NCBI GenBank assembly: GCA_023252115.1
Contig: JAHEXM010000087.1
Span: forward strand, 1 to 7,027
Reading direction: 5' to 3'
DNA: 7,027 nt
Source of the DNA: Micrococcales bacterium
GTDB taxonomy: Bacteria > Actinomycetota > Actinomycetes > S36-B12 > UBA10799
The notes below the pieces were generated by a model. The model was given only the letters and a program-made list of their open reading frames with translations. It ran no database searches and was not told the DNA's origin. Position numbers and translations under genes: made by a program. This document shows, piece after piece, positions 1 to 6,239 of this stretch; within the stretch, counting starts at the first letter, position 1; each line of letters opens with the position of its first letter.

Positions 1-147
1 CAACAATCCAATGGGCAGCCCACGTCGTATCGCAGAGAACCAAGTTGTTTTCGACGCAGGGTGAGCAAGGAATGTGCGCAATAGCGCATGGGTCGCTGCT
101 GAACTGCGCCCAGGGCGCGCAGGTGGCAACTGGGCATTGTCCGACAC
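1..147 (-). CDS. Probable 5' fragment of a leftward gene, unknown product (possible membrane protein)
   Basis: This frame is open for 49 codons from a GTG at 147-145 to the left edge of the window, so the gene would be cut off by the edge. The start is supported by a purine-rich ribosome binding site (AGAGGGA on the minus strand, 159-153) five bases upstream. The peptide begins VSDNAQLPPARPGRSSAAT and later has a basic stretch (AIRRGLPIGLL) that could lead into a first membrane segment. The family cannot be recognised from so little. A competing reading is the last 20 codons of a plus-strand gene ending at 64; it has no independent support. I prefer the minus-strand reading because of its start and ribosome binding site, with modest confidence. 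The gene would be divergent from the P450 gene. Confidence 0.4.
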   Translation of the reverse strand, partial: MSDNAQLPPARPGRSSAATHALLRTFLAHPASKTTWFSAIRRGLPIGLL

Positions 148-225
148 GACATTCCCTCTGCTCGCCGAAAGTGAGTTCGACCGTAGCGCGGTAGCGCGGT
201 GACTTGCTCCTCGTAGGGTGACGAC
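148..225. promoter_or_regulatory. Short intergenic region upstream of the P450 gene, with tandem 8-bp repeat
   Basis: This 78-bp gap lies upstream of the P450 gene and, if the left-edge gene is real, serves as a divergent control region. It holds a perfect tandem repeat of GTAGCGCG (183-190 and 191-198), about 30 bases before the P450 start, where an operator could lie. I see no convincing pair of -35 and -10 boxes on either strand. A TAGGGT hexamer at 214-219 fits a loose -10 but overlaps the likely ribosome binding site. The regulatory role is inferred from position only. Confidence 0.3.
215..220 (+). promoter_or_regulatory. Ribosome binding site of the P450 gene
   Basis: AGGGTG lies five bases before the GTG at 226. 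It supports that start, which also keeps the proline-rich APGP segment (residues 19-22) that normally precedes the P450 fold. The ATG at 304 would remove that segment. Confidence 0.5.
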
Positions 226-1569
226 GTGACGTTTCGGTCGGGGCGAACTCAAGGACGGTCCTGGAGGGCTGCCGTCACGGCTCCTGGGCCCAGCGGCGGC
301 GACATGATTCGTGCTATCGGTCTAATGCGCGGCGATCCGCTGCAGTTCCTTACTCGCGCTTGGCAAGCTCATGGCGACGTTGTTCAGTTTCCGATCCCTC
401 GACCTCCTACTTACTTAGTCACGGAACCATCCGCCGTACGTGACATTTTGGTGGGCCGAATCGGTTCCTTCAACAAGCAGACGATTCAGTACAAGAGCCT
501 CTCGCTGGTGACGGGTACTGGACTGCTGACTTCAGATGACCCGCCATGGCGTGAGAGGCGGCGGGTTCTGCAACCAACCTTCCACCACGAAGCGATCGGC
601 GCAATCGCAGGACACATGACGGCAGCAATAGAGCAGTGCTGCGAACAATGGCAAACGCTGCCACCTGGTTCAGTCGTCGATGTGGACCGGGCGATGACCG
701 AACTGTCGCTGCGCGCCAGTGCTGCTGCGCTGTTTGGCATCGAAGTTGGCTCCGGCGCCGACATGCTGGGCAAAGCCAGCGTCGCCGCACTCGACGCGGT
801 TGTTGCGCGCGCTCGGAATCCATTCGGGGCGGTGCTTCCACCGTCGCGCCGAATGAAACGGTCAGCTGATCAGTTGGACGCATTTGTCGACAAGGTGATT
901 GCTGCGCGATTGGCTGAGCCAGGTCACGCCAACCGAACACCGGACATAGTCGACGTTTTGTTGCAGGCCCAAAACGACCCGACCAATGGGATCGATGCAG
1001 ACGCCGTGCGCGACGAAATGGTGACGGCCCTGGTCGCCGGTCACGAGACTGTCGCCAGCGCGCTGACATGGGTCTGGTATTTGCTCGGTCAACATCCCGA
1101 AGTGGCACACCGGCTGCGTCATGAGGTGGACAGTCAGGCCGACGACTCGTTGCCGTTGACGCGCGCGATTGTGCACGAGACGCTGAGGCTCTATCCGCCA
1201 GCATGGGTTATAACGAGACGGTCGGAGGCCCACACTGCGATGGGCAGATTCGAGATACCCGCGCAGTCACTTCTGATCATGAGCCCGTGGCTTATTCATC
1301 GGCATCCGAGGATTTGGTCAAATCCAGAGGCGTTTGACCCAGACCGATTTCTGTCGGAAAGTGAACAGCGCGTGGGTTATTTGCCGTTTGGGGTGGGGCC
1401 ACGTCAATGCATAGGCCGCGATATGGCTTTGCTTGAGTGTGTGATCGCCATTGCGCAGTTGACCAGGCGCTGTTCATTTGAGGCGTTAGACGATCTGCAG
1501 CCGAAAGTGTTGGCGTCGGTGACGGCACGCCCCGCAGATGGTCTTCGAATGAAATTGGTGTGGCGGTAA
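226..1569 (+). CDS. Cytochrome P450
   Basis: This is a complete cytochrome P450 of 447 residues, the usual size for a soluble bacterial enzyme, with no membrane anchor visible. P450s insert one oxygen atom of O2 into an organic substrate using electrons from a ferredoxin or flavodoxin system. The landmarks are in the right order: the APGP proline-rich segment (19-22), the C-helix WxxxR (W108, R112), the oxygen-binding I-helix AGHET (271-275), the K-helix ExxR (E318, R321), DPDRF (371-375) and the heme loop FGVGPRQCIG (388-397), with C395 as the heme ligand. All catalytic residues look intact. Substrate and CYP family cannot be read from the sequence, and no ferredoxin or reductase gene lies in the window, so electrons must come from elsewhere. 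It converges on the diguanylate cyclase gene with a 3-bp gap and appears to be transcribed alone. Confidence 0.95.
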   Translation: MTFRSGRTQGRSWRAAVTAPGPSGGDMIRAIGLMRGDPLQFLTRAWQAHGDVVQFPIPRPPTYLVTEPSAVRDILVGRIGSFNKQTIQYKSLSLVTGTGLLTSDDPPWRERRRVLQPTFHHEAIGAIAGHMTAAIEQCCEQWQTLPPGSVVDVDRAMTELSLRASAAALFGIEVGSGADMLGKASVAALDAVVARARNPFGAVLPPSRRMKRSADQLDAFVDKVIAARLAEPGHANRTPDIVDVLLQAQNDPTNGIDADAVRDEMVTALVAGHETVASALTWVWYLLGQHPEVAHRLRHEVDSQADDSLPLTRAIVHETLRLYPPAWVITRRSEAHTAMGRFEIPAQSLLIMSPWLIHRHPRIWSNPEAFDPDRFLSESEQRVGYLPFGVGPRQCIGRDMALLECVIAIAQLTRRCSFEALDDLQPKVLASVTARPADGLRMKLVWR

Positions 1570-1582
1570 CCGCTAACGGTTA
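1567..1582. terminator. Small hairpin spanning both convergent stop codons
   Basis: TAACCG (1567-1572), a four-base loop CTAA, then CGGTTA (1577-1582) form a perfect 6-bp inverted repeat. The TAA stop of the P450 gene is in the left arm and the TAG stop of the cyclase gene begins in the loop. The position suits a bidirectional terminator, but the stem is short and AT-containing and no T tract follows on either side. The inverted repeat is a direct observation; termination is inference. Confidence 0.3.
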
Positions 1583-3015
1583 AGCAAGCGTCCAATTGCT
1601 TTGGCAAATGTTGGCCGTTCGCGCGGACGTTCCCGCATCTCGGGGGTGAACCATGTGAAACGAGCCCGGCCAGCTTCTTTCGCTGCATACATAGCTGAGT
1701 CGGCATCGCGGATAATTCCCTCGACAGTGCGAACACCCGCGCGCGCGACACCAGGCGAGATGACCAAGCCGATGCTGGTGCCTGTGCGCGCAGTTCCTTC
1801 TTCAAGCACGACGGGCTCGGTCAGAGCATCAATCACGCGGCGCGCAACTTCTTCGACTTCGGTCTCGCCAGTGACGTCTTCGAGGATGATGACGAATTCG
1901 TCGCCACTGACACGTGCAACTGTGTCCGAAGACCGGCATACGGCGCGCAACCGCTTGGCAATTGTCACGAGCAGCCGATCGCCAGCTAGGTGTCCATAAG
2001 TGTTGTTGACATCCCGGAAGCCATCGAGGTCGCAGAACAAGACTCCGACAAATCCACCGGTGCGTGCAGTGCGGGCAAGTGCATGTGACAGTCGGTCGGC
2101 AAGAAGTACTCGGTTTGGCAGGCCCGTGAGCGGATCGTGGGTAGCACGTCGGGTCAGGTTGGATTCAGCTTGCTTGCGCGCAGTGATGTCGACGTGGGTA
2201 ACGACGGCGCCACCCGCATCGGCGCCAAGAGGGACCGCATCAAGCTCAGTCCAGTACCGCCGACGGCGTCTCACGGCGGCAAAGTCAGTGCGGAAGTCAA
2301 GACGGTCACCTTCGAGCAGTTCACGGACAGCCTGGGCGGCGTCGTCGTCAACCATTTCGCTGACCCATGCGATGTAGTCGCCGCCGACTCCGGGGCCAGT
2401 TCCTTCGCCTGCGCCAGCGGGACCCTCGTCCCAATAGCGGTGATTGTGGGCGCTGACAATTCCGGATCGATCCAGAACACAGGTACGCCCGGGCAGCGAC
2501 TCGAGGACGGCTGACGCAAAATCGTTGCGCTCGGCGGCTTCACGCTCTGCGCGCCGGGCTCGGGTGATATCCCGGCAGACAAACACCACACCTGAGGGCT
2601 CGCCACCGTCATTGGACAGGATTGACACGGTCGCGTCGATGTCTCGCCATTCGCCGTCGGCACACAGCTGACGGACTCGGCCCGACCATTGGCCGTCCTG
2701 CCACAGCTGACGGACGGCGTCTCGATTGGCGCCGGGTGCGCCAAACTCGGTCGAGATCAAGTCATATGAGACCTTTCCAACCGAAGTCGCGCTTGATATC
2801 CCGTAGAGCTCCTCAGCCGCAGGGTTAATCAGCTGAATCAAATAGTCCGTATCGGTCGCAATCACGGCATCAGTCATCGAATGAAGGACGCGTTCAGAGA
2901 GCTGCCATTGGTTGGTCGGCGCGGGCTTTGGCGGGGTTGGCGATGCGTAGGCGCGCAGAGAAGGGGCGCCGATCTGTTCATCAGCCATCGAAATTCCAGA
3001 TGAGTCAGCCATCAT
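1573..3015 (-). CDS. PAS-PAS-GGDEF diguanylate cyclase
   Basis: This 480-residue protein probably makes the second messenger c-di-GMP from two GTP. It has an N-terminal PAS domain (about 38-155, ending in the PAC-like VVFVCRDITRARRAE), a second, more divergent PAS (about 164-283, ending VVTHVDITARKQAE) and a GGDEF domain (about 287-456, opening DPLTGLPNR). The active-site signature is SGDEF (370-374); the first-Gly-to-Ser variant occurs in active cyclases. The metal-binding aspartate is in DLDGF (D329), and the inhibitory-site RxxD is present as RSSD (361-364) at the standard five-residue spacing, so product feedback is expected. There is no EAL or HD-GYP domain and no membrane segment, so it is probably cytosolic and switched by a PAS ligand that cannot be inferred. 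The start could instead be the ATG at 2988 (471 residues), which has GGAA seven bases upstream; the domains are unaffected. Confidence 0.93.
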   Translation of the reverse strand: MMADSSGISMADEQIGAPSLRAYASPTPPKPAPTNQWQLSERVLHSMTDAVIATDTDYLIQLINPAAEELYGISSATSVGKVSYDLISTEFGAPGANRDAVRQLWQDGQWSGRVRQLCADGEWRDIDATVSILSNDGGEPSGVVFVCRDITRARRAEREAAERNDFASAVLESLPGRTCVLDRSGIVSAHNHRYWDEGPAGAGEGTGPGVGGDYIAWVSEMVDDDAAQAVRELLEGDRLDFRTDFAAVRRRRRYWTELDAVPLGADAGGAVVTHVDITARKQAESNLTRRATHDPLTGLPNRVLLADRLSHALARTARTGGFVGVLFCDLDGFRDVNNTYGHLAGDRLLVTIAKRLRAVCRSSDTVARVSGDEFVIILEDVTGETEVEEVARRVIDALTEPVVLEEGTARTGTSIGLVISPGVARAGVRTVEGIIRDADSAMYAAKEAGRARFTWFTPEMRERPRERPTFAKAIGRLLNR

Positions 3016-3086
3016 CCCCCCGATCCGTTCTAAAAGACTGTACGCCGTCGCGCCCCATCTGCCGACAAGGTGGCAGGATCATCCGC
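3016..3086. promoter_or_regulatory. Divergent promoter region between the cyclase and AI-2E genes
   Basis: This 71-bp gap between two divergent starts should hold promoters for both genes. On the minus strand, TACAGT (3042-3037) is a reasonable -10 for the cyclase. A TTGTCG (3068-3063) lies upstream, but the 20-base spacer is longer than ideal. On the plus strand I see no clear box pair. A run of six Gs on the minus strand sits directly before the cyclase ATG. Assignments are tentative. Confidence 0.35.
3075..3078 (+). promoter_or_regulatory. Ribosome binding site deciding the AI-2E start
   Basis: AGGA sits eight bases before the ATG at 3087. It selects this start over the in-frame codons further upstream (from 2928), which would add 53 residues of low-complexity basic sequence lying antisense to the cyclase gene's 5' end. 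Confidence 0.6.
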
Positions 3087-4226
3087 ATGGCAGCGCCCCC
3101 CGAAGTGCCCGATGGCCTGCGGCTGGCTGCTGCGTTCACCTGGCGTTTCCTTATCTTGGCGCTTGCTGCCTATGTCGTTCTCAACGTCCTAGGCAGAGTC
3201 GAGTTCGTCGTTGTTGCCCTGTTCGTCGGTCTTATTGTCGCAGCGCTAGTCAGCCCTTGGGTACGACTTTTCGACAAATTTATGCCTCGATGGTTGGCTG
3301 TCACTCTTGGACTATTGCTGCTATTCCTGCTGGTTGTCGGTGTTCTAATCTTCATCTCATCGTCGGTAGCCGGCGAATGGTCCTCGCTTGCTGCGCAATT
3401 CCGTGACGGCATTCAGCAGTTGCAGCAGGCACTCGAAAAGAGTCCGCTACACCTGCGAAATCAAGACTTCATTATTTGGTACGACAAGGGTCGTCAATAC
3501 GTCATCGAGCACCGCGGCGATTTGGCGCAGAGTGCGCTCGGCGGTGCCGGGACGATCCTTGAAGGCTTCGCAGGATTCGCGTTGGCGATCTTCAGCGCGG
3601 TTTGTTTCCTCAGCGGCGGCGACAAGATCTGGGCATGGATGGTCGGACTCTTTCCGCGCCGCGGCCAAGATCGGCTGTCTGGAGCCGGGTTCGTGGCATG
3701 GCGCAGTTTTGCCGGTTACACGCGCGGAATCATCATTGTCGCGGCGGCAAACGCGGTCTTTGTACTTGTATTGCTGCTGATTCTCCGCGTGCCCCTGGCG
3801 GTTCCCCTCGCATTGCTGGTCTTCTTCGGCACTTTCATTCCGCTGATCGGTGCTCCGATTGCGATGTTGGTTGCGGCTGTCGTCGCGCTCGCTGCCAGAG
3901 GCCCAATCATCGCGCTGATTGTCATCGCTGGCATTGCGCTGCTCGGTCAGCTCGAAGGTCACGTTCTGCAGCCGCTCGTGATGAGTCGAGCCGTTCATAT
4001 TCATCCACTCGCTGTTGCTGTCGCGGTCGCATCAGGGACATTGCTCGCTGGCCTTTTCGGGGCGGTGATCGCGGTGCCCGTAGTCTCGGTTTGCTACGGG
4101 ATCTTCAAATATTGGCGCGACACAAATCCCAATAGGCCGCCGCCGGACACTCCGCTGGAGTCCGACGTCGACGATGTCGACCCACTGACTGATTCGGCGG
4201 CAACCGGTGCAGCGCCTGCTGTCTGA
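3087..4226 (+). CDS. AI-2E family transporter (PerM-like integral membrane protein)
   Basis: This 379-residue polytopic inner-membrane protein belongs to the AI-2E (PerM/YhhQ-YdiK-type) family. Members export small molecules or ions, including autoinducer-2 or Na+/H+ in a few studied cases; the substrate here is unknown. Hydrophobic segments lie at about 19-35, 37-56, 70-91, 159-175, 213-233, 236-268, 272-287 and 307-340. A soluble, partly helical region (about 95-150) follows the third segment, as is typical of the family. Family-type motifs are FGTFIPLIGAPIA (247-259) and the C-terminal block from E290 to P331, which includes QPLVMSRAVHIHPLAV and GLFGAVIAVPV. The C-terminal tail (345-379) is acidic and proline-rich, probably cytoplasmic. 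The gene diverges from the cyclase gene, and its last 20 bases overlap the GTG start of the next gene, suggesting translational coupling. Confidence 0.9.
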   Translation: MAAPPEVPDGLRLAAAFTWRFLILALAAYVVLNVLGRVEFVVVALFVGLIVAALVSPWVRLFDKFMPRWLAVTLGLLLLFLLVVGVLIFISSSVAGEWSSLAAQFRDGIQQLQQALEKSPLHLRNQDFIIWYDKGRQYVIEHRGDLAQSALGGAGTILEGFAGFALAIFSAVCFLSGGDKIWAWMVGLFPRRGQDRLSGAGFVAWRSFAGYTRGIIIVAAANAVFVLVLLLILRVPLAVPLALLVFFGTFIPLIGAPIAMLVAAVVALAARGPIIALIVIAGIALLGQLEGHVLQPLVMSRAVHIHPLAVAVAVASGTLLAGLFGAVIAVPVVSVCYGIFKYWRDTNPNRPPPDTPLESDVDDVDPLTDSAATGAAPAV

Positions 4227-4998
4227 TCGCGCCGCTGTCGGACTCACACTCCCCGTGATTGTGTGGATCGTTGCAGTGCTGTGGTGCGATCAGTACGTCT
4301 CAACACTTGGTCAGCTCGGACTTGGTGTCGTCACCTGGGCGCTGTTGTTGCTGTTACTTGCGCGCGAGTCCGGTTTGGTCCGTGCCCAGACGATTGTCGT
4401 GATTGTGATGGCCACGATCATCGAGTACACGTTTTCGGGCTGGCTCGAGGTCTACATCTATCGGCTGCACCACGTTCCGGCCTATGTTCCGCCAGGACAT
4501 GGGCTGGTCTATCTGGCCGCACTCGGTCTCAGTCGATCGGCAGTAGTGCGACGGTGGCCGGGATGGGCAATCGGCGTAACGCTCATTGTGGCTGGTAGCT
4601 ACGCGGCGTGGGGACTGTTCTTGTCGCCGCGACCTGATGCGCTCGGCGCTTTTTGGTTCCTGTGTCTGGTCGGCTTCATGGTGTGGGGCCGTTCACAGCT
4701 TCTGTACGTGTGAGCTTTCGCAGTTGTGACGTTTTTGGAGCTATTAGGTACACATTGGGGAATCTGGACTTGGCAGGCAAATGATCCGACTGGACTGGTG
4801 TCGATCGGTAATCCACCGTCGGGTGCAGCTGGCGGCTACGGCTGGTTCGATCTCGTTGCAGTGATGCTGGCGCCGTCGATTGTTGCCGGCATCCAGCGAC
4901 TTCAGAAGAGGCCGAGCACTGAGGAATGCAGCAAACCATTGGTAGTGACGGCACAGCCAGCCACTAGTGCAGGGGAGCCATCGAAGCCAGTCATCTGA
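4207..4998 (+). pseudogene. Polytopic membrane protein gene interrupted by an in-frame TGA
   Basis: This frame starts at GTG 4207, inside the end of the AI-2E gene, and runs to TGA 4996-4998. It would encode about 263 residues but for a TGA at 4711-4713 (codon 169). The first part (168 residues) has hydrophobic segments at about 11-27, 34-52, 59-80, 97-109, 119-139 and 146-161, with a striking loop RLHHVPAYVPPGHGLVYLAAL (86-106, reported in part). After the stop, the same frame continues with FLELLGTHWGIWTW, a loop DPTGLVSIGNPPSGAAGGYGW and a final hydrophobic stretch. These read as the rest of one membrane protein, with a transmembrane Glu and Trp-rich turn. The second part could only restart at a GTG at 4726 that has no clear ribosome binding site. 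I do not recognise a named function. It may be a recent pseudogene, a sequencing error, a strain-specific mutation or, less likely, a readthrough site. Confidence 0.65.
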
Positions 4999-5699
4999 CC
5001 GCCCGCCTCGTTGACTATCGGCACAATGGCGGCCATATCCCACATATTCAGTTCCGGTTCACCTGCGACATCAACGGCACCTTCAGCGACTAAAACATGC
5101 GAATAGAAGTCACCGTAAGCACGTGATCGCCAGGCGGCCGAGACCAATGCGTCGAATCCCGATTCGCGATTGTGGTCGACCCATTCAGCCCGGTCGGAAT
5201 AGCTGAAGGATGCATCTTCGAGATTTGCGACCGCGCTCGTGTGGATTTGGCGTGGTGGCGAGTCGCGGAAACTCGACCACGCGCCGAGGTCGCGTGCCGC
5301 CCACCATCGCCGACCGAGTGCTGGGGCCGACACCACGCCAACAACTGGATCTCCGTCGACGACAAGTCCGATCAGCGTTGCCCATACCGGGACTCCGCGG
5401 ACGTAGTTCTTGGTGCCATCAATCGGGTCAAGAATCCAGGCGCGGCCCGCGGGCAAGGCAGGCCCAGTTAGCCCGCCGAACTCTTCGCCAACAACTGTGT
5501 CATCCGGTCGGTGCTTGGCTATGAGGTCGCGCAGGGCACCTTCGGCAGCTCGGTCGGCCTCGGTTACCGGTGAGTGATCGGGCTTAGTCTCCACCTGCAG
5601 ATCCGCCGCCTGGAATCGCACCATCGTTATCGCATCGGCCGCTTCTGCCATGGCTGTCGCCAAGGCCAAATCGTCCTGCCACGGTTTGCTTGATCCCAT
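4902..5699 (-). CDS. hisN: Histidinol-phosphatase, inositol monophosphatase-type
   Basis: This is a 265-residue metal-dependent phosphatase of the inositol monophosphatase superfamily. The best assignment is HisN, which in actinobacteria converts L-histidinol phosphate to histidinol, the penultimate enzyme activity of histidine biosynthesis before the dehydrogenase. Metal-site motifs are all present: SPVTEAD (43-49), GEE (71-73), DPIDGT (91-96) and WD (220-221). The segment RAYGDFYSHVLVAEGAVD (193-210) is characteristic of HisN rather than general IMPases or SuhB. The length matches the actinobacterial enzymes. The ATG at 5699 is the first usable start: an in-frame TGA lies three codons upstream. 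Its ribosome binding site is weak. The 3' end overlaps the tail of the convergent membrane gene by 97 bp. Proximity to rsgA agrees with the rsgA-hisN association seen in actinobacteria. A broader IMPase substrate cannot be excluded. Confidence 0.88.
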   Translation of the reverse strand: MGSSKPWQDDLALATAMAEAADAITMVRFQAADLQVETKPDHSPVTEADRAAEGALRDLIAKHRPDDTVVGEEFGGLTGPALPAGRAWILDPIDGTKNYVRGVPVWATLIGLVVDGDPVVGVVSAPALGRRWWAARDLGAWSSFRDSPPRQIHTSAVANLEDASFSYSDRAEWVDHNRESGFDALVSAAWRSRAYGDFYSHVLVAEGAVDVAGEPELNMWDMAAIVPIVNEAGGQMTGFDGSPALVAGCAVTTNGLLHSSVLGLF

Positions 5700-5730
5700 A
5701 GCCCATCACGGTAGCGCTGATGGCTGGCGT
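5700..5730. promoter_or_regulatory. Very short divergent gap between hisN and the DUF2231 gene
   Basis: Only 31 bp separate the two start codons. Two full promoters do not fit, so at least one must lie inside the opposite coding region, or transcripts must be leaderless or nearly so. I see no clear -10/-35 pair and no strong ribosome binding site on either strand. Confidence 0.3.
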
Positions 5731-6231
5731 ATGTTCACGCTCGTGGTTCTACTCGCCGGTGCCAACCCATTCGACACGATCAACGGCCTGCCAGTTCACG
5801 CCTTGGTCGTTCATGCAGTTGTGGTGCTCGTGCCGTTGTCTGCATTGGGCGCGATTGGCATGGCGTTAGTACCGAAGTGGTCGGTGCGTTTTGGGGTGCT
5901 GGTGTGGCCCCTCGCTCTCATTGCCACCGGCTTCGCATTCGTCGCCGACAAGAGTGGCAAACAACTCGCGCTACGTGTGGGCAAGCCGATGCCGCATGCC
6001 GAACTTGGCGAACAAATGAAGTACTTCGCCGCCGCATTGGCGGTTGTGACATTCGTGCTGTGGTTTGTCGACCGGCGGGCAACGGGTCGCCGGTCGGTGT
6101 TAACCAAGATACTTGCGGTGATCGTTATTGCTGTGGCGTTGGTGTCGTGCGTTTGGATCTATCGAGTTGGGGACTCAGGCGCCAAAGCCGTTTGGACGAC
6201 GATCATTCAGAACACAACGCCGAAGCAGTAG
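5731..6231 (+). CDS. DUF2231-type small membrane protein
   Basis: This 166-residue integral membrane protein resembles the DUF2231 family, whose biochemical function is unknown. It has four hydrophobic segments, at about 24-46, 53-71, 97-113 and 125-143. The family-like opening GLPVHALVVHAVVVLVPL (19-36) carries two histidines in or near the first segment, and the C-terminus has YRVGDSGAKAVW (144-155). A polar loop with KSGKQLALRVG (74-84) joins segments two and three. The ATG at 5731 is chosen because it begins just before the conserved part; the alternative ATG at 5650 would add 27 residues antisense to the start of hisN. The ribosome binding site is weak. The gene sits between hisN and rsgA in the opposite orientation to both and ends 8 bp before the end of rsgA. 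No regulatory signal is evident. Confidence 0.8.
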   Translation: MFTLVVLLAGANPFDTINGLPVHALVVHAVVVLVPLSALGAIGMALVPKWSVRFGVLVWPLALIATGFAFVADKSGKQLALRVGKPMPHAELGEQMKYFAAALAVVTFVLWFVDRRATGRRSVLTKILAVIVIAVALVSCVWIYRVGDSGAKAVWTTIIQNTTPKQ

Positions 6232-6239
6232 CGCACGGT

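Noticed and set aside
2..64. Possible C-terminal tail of a plus-strand gene (20 codons, ending TGA at 62-64)
   Set aside because: The residue composition is plausible, but there is no start, motif or length to support it. The minus-strand frame has a start and a ribosome binding site, so it was preferred, with low certainty.
106..118. Inverted repeat GCGCCC-A-GGGCGC
   Set aside because: It is a perfect 6-bp repeat with a one-base centre, too tight for a hairpin loop. It lies inside the likely left-edge gene, and in GC-rich DNA it is expected by chance.
470..1204. Long minus-strand open frame of 244 codons inside the P450 gene
   Set aside because: The translation is rich in Arg, Ser and Gln with no recognisable motif, and it lies opposite a P450 with every landmark intact. 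It is a shadow of GC-rich coding sequence.
1601..2514. Plus-strand open frames opposite the cyclase gene
   Set aside because: They are Arg/Ser/Thr-rich shadow translations with no domain, while the minus strand encodes clear PAS and GGDEF domains.
2928..3086. In-frame N-terminal extension of the AI-2E gene (53 codons)
   Set aside because: It overlaps the 5' end of the cyclase gene on the other strand, reads as basic low-complexity sequence, and the ATG at 3087 has its own AGGA ribosome binding site just before the first membrane segment.
3447..4004. Minus-strand frame of 185 codons opposite the AI-2E gene
   Set aside because: It is dominated by Gln, Asn, Arg and Glu, the usual antisense image of a hydrophobic membrane protein, and has no known motif.
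4711..4713. Selenocysteine codon or TGA reassignment
   Set aside because: Several neighbouring genes end in TGA, so general reassignment does not fit. I could not identify a convincing selenocysteine insertion hairpin by eye, and nothing around the codon (LLYV before, AFAV after) resembles a redox motif.
5650..5730. In-frame 27-codon N-terminal extension of the DUF2231 protein
   Set aside because: It lies largely antisense to the start of hisN, and its sequence (AVAKAKSSCHGLLDP) does not resemble the start of a small membrane protein. The conserved part begins after the ATG at 5731.
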